A stretch of DNA of 42,202 bases. It comes from Lachnoclostridium sp. (GTDB lineage Bacteria > Bacillota_A > Clostridia > Lachnospirales > Lachnospiraceae). The translations under genes and the position numbers were made by a program. Positions 33,799 to 42,202 of this stretch are shown piece after piece. The first letter of the stretch is position 1, and each line of letters opens with the position of its first letter. The notes beneath the pieces are model-generated. The model was not told the origin of the DNA and searched no databases. It saw only the letters and a list, made by a program, of their open reading frames with translations. Where the stretch lies: the NCBI GenBank assembly GCA_015057755.1, contig SVDR01000012.1:1-42202 (forward strand). Direction: 5' to 3'.

Positions 33799-34551
33799 AT
33801 GAAGATAGCGATCGTGACCGGCGCATCTTCCGGAATGGGAAGAGAGATGGTCTATCAGTTGGCTGATCGGTTTGGAGGCCTTTCGGAAATCTGGGTCATT
33901 GCCAGAAGAAAAGACCGTCTGGATGAGTTCGACGGGAAGCTCCCGCTGAAGATCCGCAAATTTGCAATTGACATTACAGACGGTGTTTCCCTAAATATCT
34001 TGAAAAATGAGCTCGAAGTGGTGAAACCAGATGTAAAAATACTGGTAAATTCTGCCGGATGTGGGAAGTATGGCAATATTGGGGATTTGACTCCGGAAGA
34101 GTCTGCCAACATGATCCGCCTGAATGCAGAGGCTTTGACCGCAGTAACGGAGCTTGTTCTTCCGTATATTTCGGCCAACAGCCGGATCATCCAGTTTGCA
34201 TCTGCAGCCGCATTTGTTCCGCAGCCGGGATTTGCTGTATATGCAGCTACCAAGTCCTATGTATTAAGCTACAGCAGAGCGCTTGCTCATGAATTAAGGA
34301 CCAGAAAGATCTCTGTGACAGCCGTATGTCCGGGTTCGGTAGAAACCGAATTCTTTGATCATGCACTAAATGGCAGATCATTGCCATTCTATAAAAAAGC
34401 AGTGATTTCTCAGCCGGAAGTGGTTGTGAAACATGCGATCCATGACAGTTTGATGGGAAAGGAGATTTCTGTCTCCGGACCGGTCATGAAAGGCTTTTAC
34501 ATACTCTGTAAATTCCTTCCACACGATCTGATCATGCGATTTATCAAATAA
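33799..34551 (+). CDS. Short-chain dehydrogenase/reductase
   Basis: The protein of about 250 residues has the Rossmann motif IVTGASSGMGREM, an NSAGCGKYG motif, and the catalytic YAATKSYV (Tyr-x-x-x-Lys). The C terminus is hydrophobic (ILCKFLPHDLIMRFIK). Substrate unknown. Starts are possible at 33790 or 33799; 33799 gives the usual MKIAIVTG beginning but neither has an ideal ribosome binding site. It overlaps or abuts the YgiQ stop. Confidence 0.92.
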   Translation: MKIAIVTGASSGMGREMVYQLADRFGGLSEIWVIARRKDRLDEFDGKLPLKIRKFAIDITDGVSLNILKNELEVVKPDVKILVNSAGCGKYGNIGDLTPEESANMIRLNAEALTAVTELVLPYISANSRIIQFASAAAFVPQPGFAVYAATKSYVLSYSRALAHELRTRKISVTAVCPGSVETEFFDHALNGRSLPFYKKAVISQPEVVVKHAIHDSLMGKEISVSGPVMKGFYILCKFLPHDLIMRFIK

Positions 34552-34586
34552 TGAATTCTTACACACGAAAAGAGGGTATGATTCTG

Positions 34587-35159
34587 ATGAAACATAAAAT
34601 TAGAAAAGGACATTACGGTTATCGTGATGCACATAAAAAAGCTCAGATCCGCAATGTATCCATTTTTGCAGTTGTGATTGCTGCAATCCTGATCGGTCGC
34701 TTTTTTGTGACATGGGAAGACATGAAGAAGATGATGATGATCACAGCGATCCTTCTCGTTCTTCCGATGGCAAACCTGGCTTCTCCGATGCTGGTTTCCT
34801 GGAAATACAAGACTGCGCCGAAGGATTTTTATGAAGCAGTTAAGCCTTATGGAGAAAAATTTACGGTATTTTATGATCTGATCATTACAAATACTGATCT
34901 CATCATGCCGATCGATGCAGCTGTGATCCACCCGACCGGAATCTATATGTTCTGTCCGAACAAGAGTATTGATACGAAAAAAGCCGAGAAATTCATCAAT
35001 GAAATCCTGATCGGATGGAAACTGGACGGAAATGCAAAGATCATGGTAGAGAAAAAGAACTATCTGAATCGTCTGGCATCTTTAAGAGATCTGACAGAAG
35101 AGGATGATGACGGAAGTGTGGAGTATATCACAAAAGTGATTCTCGGTCTCTCCATGTAA
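34587..35159 (+). CDS. Membrane protein of unknown function
   Basis: The protein has 190 residues from the ATG at 34587, 10 bases after AGAGGG; earlier starts touch that site. A basic N terminus (MKHKIRKGHYGYRDAHKKAQ) precedes two hydrophobic segments (about 22-42 and 50-70), then a soluble domain with a DAAVIHPTGIYMFCPN stretch vaguely like the core of NERD-type nuclease folds. No catalytic set can be identified. It lies between the SDR and a RluA-family gene. Confidence 0.7.
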   Translation: MKHKIRKGHYGYRDAHKKAQIRNVSIFAVVIAAILIGRFFVTWEDMKKMMMITAILLVLPMANLASPMLVSWKYKTAPKDFYEAVKPYGEKFTVFYDLIITNTDLIMPIDAAVIHPTGIYMFCPNKSIDTKKAEKFINEILIGWKLDGNAKIMVEKKNYLNRLASLRDLTEEDDDGSVEYITKVILGLSM

Positions 35160-35180
35160 ATAGGAAAGGAACCTGAAAAT

Positions 35181-36146
35181 ATGCAGGAAATTACCATCGG
35201 TAAAAATGAAGCCGGTCAGCGCCTGGATAAATTTCTGGCGAAATATATGAATCTGGCACCTAAGAGTTTTTTTTATAAAATGATGCGGAAAAAGAATATT
35301 ACACTGAATGGTAAAAAGTGTGAAGGCGCAGAAAAGCTTGCAGAGGGTGATGTTGTAAAGCTGTTTTTATCCGATGAGACCATTGCAGGTTTCACAGAGG
35401 TAAAAGTTCAGAAGATCCGGAACGTGCAGAAAAAGAAACTGGATGTGATCTATGAGGATGATCATATCGTGCTGATCAATAAGCCGAGTGGAATGCTTTC
35501 ACAAAAAGCAAAGGAAAGTGATGTTTCCCTTGTCGAGTATCTCATTGATTATCTTCTGGACTCCGGAGCGATCACAGAAGTTTCCATGCGAAGTTTCCGG
35601 CCGTCGATCTGCAACCGATTAGATCGCAATACCAGCGGTATTGTGGCCTGCGGAAAGTCTCTGGCAGGTCTGCAGATGCTCTCGGAAGTTTTTCGTGACC
35701 GCAGCATTCATAAGTATTATCAATGTATTGTTAAGGGCGAGATGAAAGACAGCCGTACCATCGAGGGATGGTTGTTAAAAGATGAAGCAGCCAACAAGGT
35801 TCAGATTTTTAAAATGGAAGTGAAGGATGCGGTTCCGATCCGGACAAAATACGAACCGCTTGCGACAAACGGAACGTATACATTATTAAAGGTCACATTA
35901 ATCACAGGACGTTCCCATCAGATTCGTGCTCATCTGGCTTCCATCGGACATCCGATTTTAGGAGATACGAAATATGGCGGAGGTTCTCAGCAGATTCGCT
36001 CTCAGCTTCTTCATTCTTATAGATTGGAATTTCCTAAACTCTCGGAACCTTTTGAGTATCTGAGCAAGAAAGCGTTTGAGGCTCCGCTTCCGGAAGATTT
36101 TAACCGGATCATCCAGAAAGAGCGTCTGAAAGAATATCATATTTAA
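35181..36146 (+). CDS. RluA-family (RluC/RluD-like) pseudouridine synthase
   Basis: The 321-residue protein has an N-terminal S4 domain (about 1-70), the catalytic motif NRLDRNTSGIVACGKS and the C-terminal TGRSHQIRAHLASIGHPILGDTKYGG. It isomerises uridines in 23S rRNA; which position cannot be told from the sequence. AGGAA precedes the ATG. It is the second rRNA pseudouridine synthase within 6 kb. Confidence 0.93.
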   Translation: MQEITIGKNEAGQRLDKFLAKYMNLAPKSFFYKMMRKKNITLNGKKCEGAEKLAEGDVVKLFLSDETIAGFTEVKVQKIRNVQKKKLDVIYEDDHIVLINKPSGMLSQKAKESDVSLVEYLIDYLLDSGAITEVSMRSFRPSICNRLDRNTSGIVACGKSLAGLQMLSEVFRDRSIHKYYQCIVKGEMKDSRTIEGWLLKDEAANKVQIFKMEVKDAVPIRTKYEPLATNGTYTLLKVTLITGRSHQIRAHLASIGHPILGDTKYGGGSQQIRSQLLHSYRLEFPKLSEPFEYLSKKAFEAPLPEDFNRIIQKERLKEYHI

Positions 36147-36199
36147 GAAAAGCAACAGAAAAAATTTATGCAAGGTTAATATTTTGCTAAGAAATTTGT

Positions 36200-36216
36200 G
36201 CTATAATGCTTATAGC
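36200..36216. repeat. Inverted repeat at the recU promoter
   Basis: GCTATAA (36200-36206) and TTATAGC (36210-36216) around TGC. The left arm contains the TATAAT-like -10 (36202-36207). It may be an operator; no good -35 box was found at 17 bases. Confidence 0.45.
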
Positions 36217-36239
36217 ATGCGGATGCGAGGAGTTGTAAA

Positions 36240-36812
36240 ATGGGTACATGGAAGACAAGAGGACTGCGCGGTTCTACGTTAGAGGAACTGATCAACCGCA
36301 CCAACGACAGTTATCGTGAAAAAAAACTGGCATTGATCCAGAAAGTTCCAACCCCAATTACTCCGATCGAAATCGATAAAGCCAGCAGACACATTACACT
36401 GGCATATTTCGATACGAAAAGTACGGTTGACTATATCGGTGCTGTACAGGGAATCCCTGTCTGCTTCGATGCGAAGGAGTGTGCGGTAAAAACCTTCCCG
36501 CTTCAAAATATTCACCCGCATCAGATTGCGTTCATGGAGGAATTTGAAGCCCAAGGCGGCGTTGCGTTTATCATTCTTTCTTACACATCCGAAGATGAAG
36601 TGTATTACATCCCTTTTGATGTGATTCATGAATTCTGGAAACGGATGGAAGAGGGCGGACGCAAAAGCTTTACTTACGAGGAAGTTGTTCCGAGAGCATG
36701 GAAGATCCGGAGTCATCGTGATATGCTGGTCCACTATCTGGAACAGCTTCAGATGGATCTGGACCGTAAGGAAGATCCGTATAGCATGAATTACAAGAAG
36801 GAGGAAAAGTAG
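36240..36812 (+). CDS. recU: Holliday junction resolvase RecU
   Basis: The 190-residue protein matches RecU: RGSTLEELINRTNDSYREKKLALIQKVPTPI, FDTKSTVDYIGAVQGIPVCFDAKE with the acidic active-site residues and Lys, and HPHQIAFMEEFEAQGGVAFIIL. It resolves recombination intermediates and is typical of Firmicutes. The usual partner ponA (PBP1) is not adjacent; instead hflK follows 5 bases downstream. Confidence 0.95.
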   Translation: MGTWKTRGLRGSTLEELINRTNDSYREKKLALIQKVPTPITPIEIDKASRHITLAYFDTKSTVDYIGAVQGIPVCFDAKECAVKTFPLQNIHPHQIAFMEEFEAQGGVAFIILSYTSEDEVYYIPFDVIHEFWKRMEEGGRKSFTYEEVVPRAWKIRSHRDMLVHYLEQLQMDLDRKEDPYSMNYKKEEK

Positions 36813-36817
36813 GAAAT

Positions 36818-37984
36818 ATGTTAGAAATGGTTATCTGGCTCATTATGCTGGCAGTCTTTGGCCTTTCTTCGTTAAAGAAGAGCGGAACACTGGATCAGAT
36901 GATGAGTGACTTTTCCAAAAAGAAAGAAAATCAAGAGGACAACGTTGTGTTTGAGCAGGATGAAAACGGAACACCGAAGCGTACAAAACGCCCTGCGTCT
37001 GGAGGAGGAATGAACTTGAAGATTAATGCCGGCCATCTTGGCAAAGGAATTGGTATTGCAGTACTGGTTGTATTGCTGGGAGTTACTGCACTTGGCAGTT
37101 ATTATACTCTCAGTGAGCAGGAAATGGGCGTTGTTACCACATTCGGAAGTCCGACCGTGGTAGAGTCTTCCGGTCTTCATTTTAAGATTCCGTTTATTCA
37201 GAAAGTGACAAAGGTTTCTAAGGAAATCACCGGTATGCAGATCGGATATACGACAGATCCGGAGCGTGCATATGGAGCTTCCCCGGACAACCCTGTTACG
37301 ATTGAAAATGAAAGTCTGATGATCACAAAGGACTTCAACCTGACCAATGTTGACTTCTATATCGAGTACATGGTGACAGATCCGATCCAGGCAGTTCGTC
37401 ACAGAACGGTATATGAAGATATTATCAAGAACTTAGCGCAGAGCTATATCCGTGATACGGTTGGTATGTACAACGTTGACGAGGTTATCACAACCGGAAA
37501 GACTCAGATTCAGGAGCGCATCAAAGAACAGCTGACACAGAGACTGGTAGATGAGAATATCGGCTACGGAATTTATAATGTTTCTATTCAGGACTCTGAT
37601 ATGCCTCGTGCGGACGTTGCAGATGCCTTCAAATCCGTAGAAGATGCGAAGCAGGGTATGGAAACAGCCATCAACGAAGCGAAGAAATACCAGTCTGAGA
37701 ATATTCCGAAAGCAAAGGCTGATGCAGATAAACTGATTCAGGAAGCAGAAGCGTTTAAGCAGGAGCGTATCAACGAGGCGACCGGTCAGGTAGCTCGTTT
37801 TGAGGATACTTACGCTGAATATGTAAAATATCCGCTAATCACGAAAAAGCGTATGTTCTACGAGACAATGGAAGAGATTCTTCCGGAGTTAAAAGTGATC
37901 ATCGACAATGGAAGCGGTACACAGACTATGCTTCCGTTAGAGCCGTTTACAACCACAGCGGGCACATCCGCAAACGGTCAGTAG
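36818..37984 (+). CDS. hflK: HflK-like SPFH protein, FtsH modulator
   Basis: The 388-residue protein has an SPFH/band 7 domain (about 95-290: EQEMGVVTTFGSPTVVESSGLHFKIPF) and a coiled-coil tail. With HflC it forms a membrane complex around the FtsH protease. There are two hydrophobic segments, at 1-16 and about 75-100. An internal ATG at 37010 (residue 65), directly after GGAGGAGG, would give a 324-residue form with a single anchor. So two starts are possible; both ends support HflK. Confidence 0.9.
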   Translation: MLEMVIWLIMLAVFGLSSLKKSGTLDQMMSDFSKKKENQEDNVVFEQDENGTPKRTKRPASGGGMNLKINAGHLGKGIGIAVLVVLLGVTALGSYYTLSEQEMGVVTTFGSPTVVESSGLHFKIPFIQKVTKVSKEITGMQIGYTTDPERAYGASPDNPVTIENESLMITKDFNLTNVDFYIEYMVTDPIQAVRHRTVYEDIIKNLAQSYIRDTVGMYNVDEVITTGKTQIQERIKEQLTQRLVDENIGYGIYNVSIQDSDMPRADVADAFKSVEDAKQGMETAINEAKKYQSENIPKAKADADKLIQEAEAFKQERINEATGQVARFEDTYAEYVKYPLITKKRMFYETMEEILPELKVIIDNGSGTQTMLPLEPFTTTAGTSANGQ

Positions 37985-38003
37985 GAAAGGGGAGAATAAT
38001 ATA

Positions 38004-38873
38004 ATGAAATTAAAGAAATCTTTTATTGCGATCGTTGTTCTCATCCTGGTCCTGGTTGTCGGTGGTTCCAGTATTGTGAGCACATATAATGATGAATATA
38101 AACTGGTTTTACAGTTCGGCAAGGTTGTAAAAGTCATCGATGAGCCGGGTCTGAGCTTTAAGATTCCGTTCATTCAGACAACCATGTCCATTCCAAACTA
38201 TGAGATGGTATACGACCTTGTTCCGAGTGAGGTTAATACAAAAGATAAGAAAGTGATGGTAACCGACTCTTTCGCATTATGGTCTGTTACTGATCCGCTT
38301 GAATATCTGTCCCGTCTGGGTGCCAATAAAGTCAATGCGGAAAGCCGTATTTCTGTAGTCGTTTACAATGCGGTAAAGAATGTCATTTCTTCTACTAACC
38401 AGGCAGATGTAATTTCCGGCCGTGACGGAAAGCTGGCAGAGATGATTACAGAAAAGATCGGAGATTCTCTTGATTCTTACGGAATCACAGTTAAAAAAGT
38501 AGAGACTAAGATGTTAGACCTTCCGGATTCCAACAAAGAGTCTGTATATCAGCGAATGATCTCTGAACGTCAGAATATTGCAGCCGGATATATTGCAGAC
38601 GGTCAGTATGAATCCAATGTCATCAAGAACTCTACAGACCGTGAGGTTTCTGTATTGATCTCCGAGGCAAAAGCACAGGCAGAAAAAATCCGTGCGGAAG
38701 GCGAAGCCGAGTACATGCGCATTCTTTCTGAGGCTTACAATGACGAAGGAAAGGCAGAATATTATAATTACCTTAGAAGCCTGGATGCCTTGAAATCCAG
38801 CCTGAAAGGAACAAACAAGACAATTATTCTCAATGAGGATTCTGAAATTGCAAGAATTCTTCAGGGAAATTAG
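38004..38873 (+). CDS. hflC: HflC-like SPFH protein, FtsH modulator
   Basis: The 289-residue protein has one N-terminal membrane anchor (about 7-27) and an SPFH domain (YKLVLQFGKVVKVIDEPGLSFKIPF), then a helical tail with ISEAKAQAEKIRAEGEAEYMRI. It is the HflK partner. It lies 19 bases after hflK with AAAGGGGAG upstream. No ftsH is nearby. Confidence 0.92.
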   Translation: MKLKKSFIAIVVLILVLVVGGSSIVSTYNDEYKLVLQFGKVVKVIDEPGLSFKIPFIQTTMSIPNYEMVYDLVPSEVNTKDKKVMVTDSFALWSVTDPLEYLSRLGANKVNAESRISVVVYNAVKNVISSTNQADVISGRDGKLAEMITEKIGDSLDSYGITVKKVETKMLDLPDSNKESVYQRMISERQNIAAGYIADGQYESNVIKNSTDREVSVLISEAKAQAEKIRAEGEAEYMRILSEAYNDEGKAEYYNYLRSLDALKSSLKGTNKTIILNEDSEIARILQGN

Positions 38874-38874
38874 G

Positions 38875-38904
38875 TTGACGTGGACATTCCCCAACAAATA
38901 TGAT
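38875..38904 (+). promoter_or_regulatory. Promoter of pepT
   Basis: TTGACG (38875-38880), an 18-base spacer and TATGAT (38899-38904). The -10 box lies at the centre of a large palindrome. Confidence 0.6.
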
Positions 38905-38923
38905 ATGATATTTGTTGGGGAAT
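38886..38923. repeat. Perfect 16-bp inverted repeat between hflC and pepT
   Basis: Arms at 38886-38901 and 38908-38923 are exact complements, with GATATG between. No T-run follows on either strand. It may be an operator, a terminator of hflC or a leader hairpin. Confidence 0.8.
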
Positions 38924-38971
38924 TATGGTATACAGACCATAAAACTATTTAAAATGAAAAGGAGAAGTAAT

Positions 38972-40207
38972 ATGTCTAAAGTTGTTGATTATTTCTTAAA
39001 GTATGCGTCCTATGACACACAGTCCGCAGGTGATACAAAGATCAACCCGAGTACAGACAAGCAGTTCGAGCTTGCAAAATATCTGAAGAATCAGTTAGAA
39101 GAGATCGGTGTACAGGATGTTTCCATGAGCGATCGCTGCTACGTATACGGTACAATTCCGGCTACTGTAGAGGCTGATTGCCCGACGATCGGATTCCTTG
39201 CACATATGGATACATCTCCGGATTATCCGGATGATCCGACAAATCCGCAGATCATCAAAAACTACGATGGCGGCGACATCAAATTAGGCGATACAGAGTT
39301 CGTATTAAGCCCGTCTATGTTCCCGTTCATGAAAGATTATATCGGTCAGGACCTGATCACAGCAGATGGTCACACATTACTCGGTGCTGATGATAAAGCA
39401 GGTATTGCAGAGATTATGTGCATGGCTGAGTACCTGATCAACCATCCGGAGATCCCGCACGGTACAATTAAAGTTGCTTTCACACCGGACGAGGAGATCG
39501 GACATGGTGTTGACAACTTTGATGTAGCAGGTTTTGGTGCAGATTTCGCATACACAGTAGACGGCGGCGCTTGGGGTTCCATGGAATATGAGACATTCAA
39601 CGCAGCATCTTTAAGAGTATTTGTACATGGCCAGAACATTCATCCGGGCAGTGCAAAAGCTAAGATGAAAAACTCCGTTCAGATCGCTATGGAGTTTGAT
39701 TCCATGCTTCCGGCATTTGACAGACCGCAGTACACAGAGATGTACGAAGGTTTCTTCCATTTAAACAATATGGAAGGTAATGTTGAGAACACAGTTATGA
39801 ACTACATCATCCGTGATCATTCCATGGAGATTTTTGAAAACAGAAAAGCTCTTGTTAACCATATCGTTACATTCTTAAATGCAAAATATGGCGAGGGTAC
39901 AGTAGAGATCAACATGAACGATTCTTACTACAACATGGCAGAGAAGATTCGTCCGCATATGTTCTTACTTGACATTGCTGCAGAGGCATTTAAAGAGCTT
40001 GGTATCGATACTCCGTACATCAGCCCGGTTCGTGGCGGTACAGACGGTGCAAGACTTTCCTACAGAGGTCTTCCGTGTCCGAACCTTTGCACAGGCGGCC
40101 ACAACTACCACGGCAAGTACGAGTTCATATGCATCCAGTCCATGGAGAAGACTGTAGAACTTCTTATCAAGATCGCTCAGAAGTTCAAAGATGTAAAGAA
40201 GAACTAA
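38972..40207 (+). CDS. pepT: Peptidase T (tripeptide aminopeptidase)
   Basis: The 411-residue zinc aminopeptidase of family M20B shows GFLAHMDTSPD, LLGADDKAGIAE (bridging Asp), TPDEEIGHGVD (catalytic Glu) and GGTDGARLSYRGLPCPNLCTGGHNYHGKYE. It frees N-terminal residues from tripeptides in the cytosol, consistent with amino-acid fermentation. The ATG at 38972 follows AAGGAGAAG; an upstream frame to 38912 runs through the palindrome and is rejected. Confidence 0.97.
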   Translation: MSKVVDYFLKYASYDTQSAGDTKINPSTDKQFELAKYLKNQLEEIGVQDVSMSDRCYVYGTIPATVEADCPTIGFLAHMDTSPDYPDDPTNPQIIKNYDGGDIKLGDTEFVLSPSMFPFMKDYIGQDLITADGHTLLGADDKAGIAEIMCMAEYLINHPEIPHGTIKVAFTPDEEIGHGVDNFDVAGFGADFAYTVDGGAWGSMEYETFNAASLRVFVHGQNIHPGSAKAKMKNSVQIAMEFDSMLPAFDRPQYTEMYEGFFHLNNMEGNVENTVMNYIIRDHSMEIFENRKALVNHIVTFLNAKYGEGTVEINMNDSYYNMAEKIRPHMFLLDIAAEAFKELGIDTPYISPVRGGTDGARLSYRGLPCPNLCTGGHNYHGKYEFICIQSMEKTVELLIKIAQKFKDVKKN

Positions 40208-40236
40208 TTATACATTATAACTTCAAATTTGAAAGC

Positions 40237-40267
40237 AACCGCATCGGTTTTCCGGTGCGGTTTTTTT
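40237..40267 (+). terminator. Terminator after pepT
   Basis: AACCGCATCGG (40237-40247) pairs with CCGGTGCGGTT with one G-U wobble, followed by a run of T (to 40267). Confidence 0.9.
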
Positions 40268-40308
40268 GTTGTGAAAAATAACAAATCCGGTGTAAAAAAT
40301 AGCAAAAA

Positions 40309-40337
40309 TTGACATATGGGCGAATGGTATCATTAAT
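40309..40337 (+). promoter_or_regulatory. Promoter of the tyrosine phosphatase gene
   Basis: TTGACA (40309-40314), a 17-base spacer and ATTAAT (40332-40337). The -10 box is poor. Confidence 0.5.
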
Positions 40338-40365
40338 AAAGATTAAGAAAACAGGAGTGTTATAG

Positions 40366-41187
40366 ATGAATCAAAAAAATAGAGTGATTTCTCTTGACGG
40401 TGCCTTAAATGCACGAGATTTAGGTGGTCTTCCGTTAAAAGATGGCCGATATGTAAAAAAAGGGAAGTTAATACGCTCCGGAAGACTTTCTGATTTAACT
40501 GAGCAGGACAAAAATATTCTAGTCCATGATTGGAATGTTACAACGATTGTAGATTTACGAAACGATCAGGAAATATCAGAGCATCCGGACGTCACGTTAG
40601 ATGGTGTATCATTAAAGAACATCTGTCTTCTTTCCGGAGAAAAGAAAGCCATTTCTCGAGAGGATTATGGACTTTCCATGTCTTTATTTGCTATTAACAG
40701 GGCGAAATCTCTGTTAGAAGACGGTGGCTCAAAGAAATTACTTGAGGGAATGTATGGCCAAATGGCAGAAAACGAAGAATGCATAGATCGTATTCGAGAT
40801 TTTTTTGAGTTATTGCTGTTACAAGAAGATGGTTCTCTGATCTGGCATTGTACCTCAGGAAAGGACCGGACCGGTGTATTGGGTGTACTTCTTTTATTGC
40901 TGTTAGGTGCTGATCTTGAAGTTGCAAAAGAAGATTACTTATATACCAATGAGCAGAATCACACATATCGCGAAAATCTCCTCGAGAGAATGAGAAAACG
41001 AGGGGCAGAAGAGAATGTGATCGAAGAGATGCGAATCCTTGAATCGGTTGACTGGATCTATATAGAGAGCTTCTTAAACACCCTTGTAAACAGATATGGA
41101 AGTATCGACTTGTTCCTAACCAATGTAATTGGCATGGATGCAGAATGCAGACGAAAGCTTCTTGAAATCTATACAGAAAAAGAATAA
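40366..41187 (+). CDS. Tyrosine-protein phosphatase (PtpB/DSP-like)
   Basis: The 273-residue protein has NARDLGGLPLKDGRYVKKGKL near the start, a TIVDLRNDQEI motif, and the phosphate loop HCTSGKDRTG with nucleophile Cys162 and Arg168. This matches the Y_phosphatase3 family (MptpB-like), which acts on phosphotyrosine or phosphoinositides; the cellular target is unknown. No signal peptide, so it is cytosolic. Its own promoter and ending hairpin suggest it is monocistronic. Confidence 0.9.
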   Translation: MNQKNRVISLDGALNARDLGGLPLKDGRYVKKGKLIRSGRLSDLTEQDKNILVHDWNVTTIVDLRNDQEISEHPDVTLDGVSLKNICLLSGEKKAISREDYGLSMSLFAINRAKSLLEDGGSKKLLEGMYGQMAENEECIDRIRDFFELLLLQEDGSLIWHCTSGKDRTGVLGVLLLLLLGADLEVAKEDYLYTNEQNHTYRENLLERMRKRGAEENVIEEMRILESVDWIYIESFLNTLVNRYGSIDLFLTNVIGMDAECRRKLLEIYTEKE

Positions 41188-41194
41188 CAAATGT

Positions 41195-41214
41195 AACCGG
41201 CAGAATTTCCGGTT
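41195..41214 (+). terminator. Weak hairpin after phosphatase gene
   Basis: AACCGG (41195-41200) pairs with CCGGTT (41209-41214). No T-run follows. Confidence 0.35.
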
Positions 41215-41240
41215 CAAATAAAATGCAGGAGGAGATTATT

Positions 41241-42202
41241 ATGAGTTCTATTTCTTTAAAAAACGTAAAGAAAGCGTACGGTAATGATAAACCCGTAATC
41301 GAGAACTTAAATCTGGAAATCAAGGATGGTTCCTTTACTGTACTGGTAGGTCCATCCGGCTGTGGTAAATCCACAACATTACGTATGATCACAGGTCTTG
41401 AAACCGTAACAAGCGGTGACATTCTGATCGATGGCGCCCGTGTAAACGATGTGGCTCCTGGTAAACGTGATATTTCCATGGTTTTCCAGAACTATGCACT
41501 GTATCCGACCATGACAGTGCGAGATAACATTGAGTTTGGTCTGATCAACAAAAAAATCCCGAAAGAAGAGCGTGACCGCAGAATCAAAGAGGTATGCGAA
41601 GTTGTTGGTCTTACTGAATACCTGGACAGAATGCCGGCAAACCTTTCCGGTGGTCAGAGACAGCGTGTGGCTTTAGCCAGAGCGATGGTAAAAGAGCCGA
41701 AAGTATTTATGATGGATGAGCCGCTTTCCAACCTCGATGCAAAACTTCGTGGTGCGATGCGTGTCGAGCTGATCAATATGCATAAGAAAATGGGTACAAC
41801 CTTCGTATATGTAACACATGATCAGGTAGAGGCTATGTCTATGGCAACAGACATCGTTCTTATGGATAAGGGTAAAATCGTACAGCAGTCCAGTCCGGCA
41901 GAACTTTATCACAATCCGAACTGTATCTATACTGCTCAGTTCGTTGGCAGCCCGCAGACAAATATCATTGACGGTTTCCTGAAAAACAATGTTAAACTTG
42001 GCTTCCGTCCAGAGAAAGTACGTTTAACTGAAATCTCTGAGAACGATGGTATCAACATTCCGGCCAAGGTTGCGACACGTGAAATGCTCGGTTCTGAGAT
42101 CATTTATTCTCTGGAAACAAAGTTCGGCGTGATCATGTGCAAGACAGATGTGGATATGCCGGTTGATACAAATGTGAAGTTTAGCGTTACATTTGACAGC
42201 AT
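41241..42202 (+). CDS. UgpC/MsmX-type sugar ABC transporter ATPase (partial)
   Basis: About 320 residues are in view; the frame is open at the right edge. Walker A GPSGCGKST (about 37-45), FQNYALYPTMTV Q-loop, signature LSGGQRQRVALARA (about 134), Walker B FMMDEPLSNLD (about 155) and the TOBE part with LGFRPEKVRL. This MalK/UgpC/MsmX class drives several sugar importers and is often unlinked to the permease genes. AGGAGGAG is about 8 bases before the ATG. Confidence 0.94.
   Translation, partial: MSSISLKNVKKAYGNDKPVIENLNLEIKDGSFTVLVGPSGCGKSTTLRMITGLETVTSGDILIDGARVNDVAPGKRDISMVFQNYALYPTMTVRDNIEFGLINKKIPKEERDRRIKEVCEVVGLTEYLDRMPANLSGGQRQRVALARAMVKEPKVFMMDEPLSNLDAKLRGAMRVELINMHKKMGTTFVYVTHDQVEAMSMATDIVLMDKGKIVQQSSPAELYHNPNCIYTAQFVGSPQTNIIDGFLKNNVKLGFRPEKVRLTEISENDGINIPAKVATREMLGSEIIYSLETKFGVIMCKTDVDMPVDTNVKFSVTFDS

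Noticed and set aside
40694..41479. Long minus-strand open frame opposite the phosphatase and ABC ATPase genes
   Set aside because: It crosses two well-supported plus-strand genes and the gap between them, has no family motif and is a shadow frame.
1..42202. CRISPR arrays, insertion sequences, prophage or defence genes
   Set aside because: No regularly spaced long direct repeats, transposase motifs, integrase or phage genes were seen; the repeats found are short and promoter-linked.

Overview
The window looks like a chromosomal segment of a spore-forming, anaerobic member of the Lachnospiraceae or a related Clostridia. The evidence is moderate GC content, strong AGGAGG ribosome binding sites, sigma-A promoters with 17-base spacers, an alpha/beta small acid-soluble spore protein, the sporulation gene ylbJ behind a sigma-E-like promoter, [FeFe]-hydrogenase maturases, and a glycine reductase (Stickland) component next to selenocysteine genes. 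The family assignment is inference from gene content; no 16S gene is present.

Region 1 (1-7880) is a selenium island. It holds the 3' end of a probable grdD, tRNA-Sec, selA, selB, a LysR regulator, a YedE-type putative selenium transporter, a TusA/YedF-like protein, a DUF3343 protein and a cysteine desulfurase-like enzyme. Together these would import and deliver selenium and make and insert selenocysteine for glycine reductase. selD is not in the window.

Region 2 (7881-10620) is an AT-rich spacer of about 0.5 kb followed by hydE-hydF behind a consensus promoter. Region 3 (10621-18200) is accessory: a PadR/DUF1700 envelope-stress-like cluster, a Cof-type HAD phosphatase, an ABC exporter on the minus strand, an XRE regulator with a membrane protein, a lipoprotein and a MATE transporter. 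Several inverted repeats here look like operators.

Region 4 (18201-26411) is the conserved SRP/ribosome operon: ylxM-ffh-rpsP-khpA-rimM-trmD, an inserted MATE gene, then rplS (with an L19-type leader), lepB, rbgA, rnhB and yraN. Region 5 (26425-30353) has yfiH, a spore protein gene, rsmD, coaD, a coiled-coil protein and the convergent sporulation gene ylbJ. Region 6 (30426-38873) has two pseudouridine synthases, a HAD phosphatase, a YgiQ radical SAM protein, an SDR, a membrane protein of unknown function, recU and hflK-hflC. Region 7 (38874-42202) has pepT behind a promoter embedded in a perfect 16-bp inverted repeat, a tyrosine phosphatase and a partial UgpC/MsmX ABC ATPase.

No CRISPR array, insertion sequence, rRNA or prophage was seen. 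The least conventional signals are in DNA and RNA structure: an irregular tRNA-Sec, three tandem GTCAAG/CTTGAC inverted repeats before ylxM, TGTAA/TTACA palindromes at the XRE and lipoprotein promoters, a terminator buried in the antisense coding end of ylbJ, and a strong internal start site in hflK.
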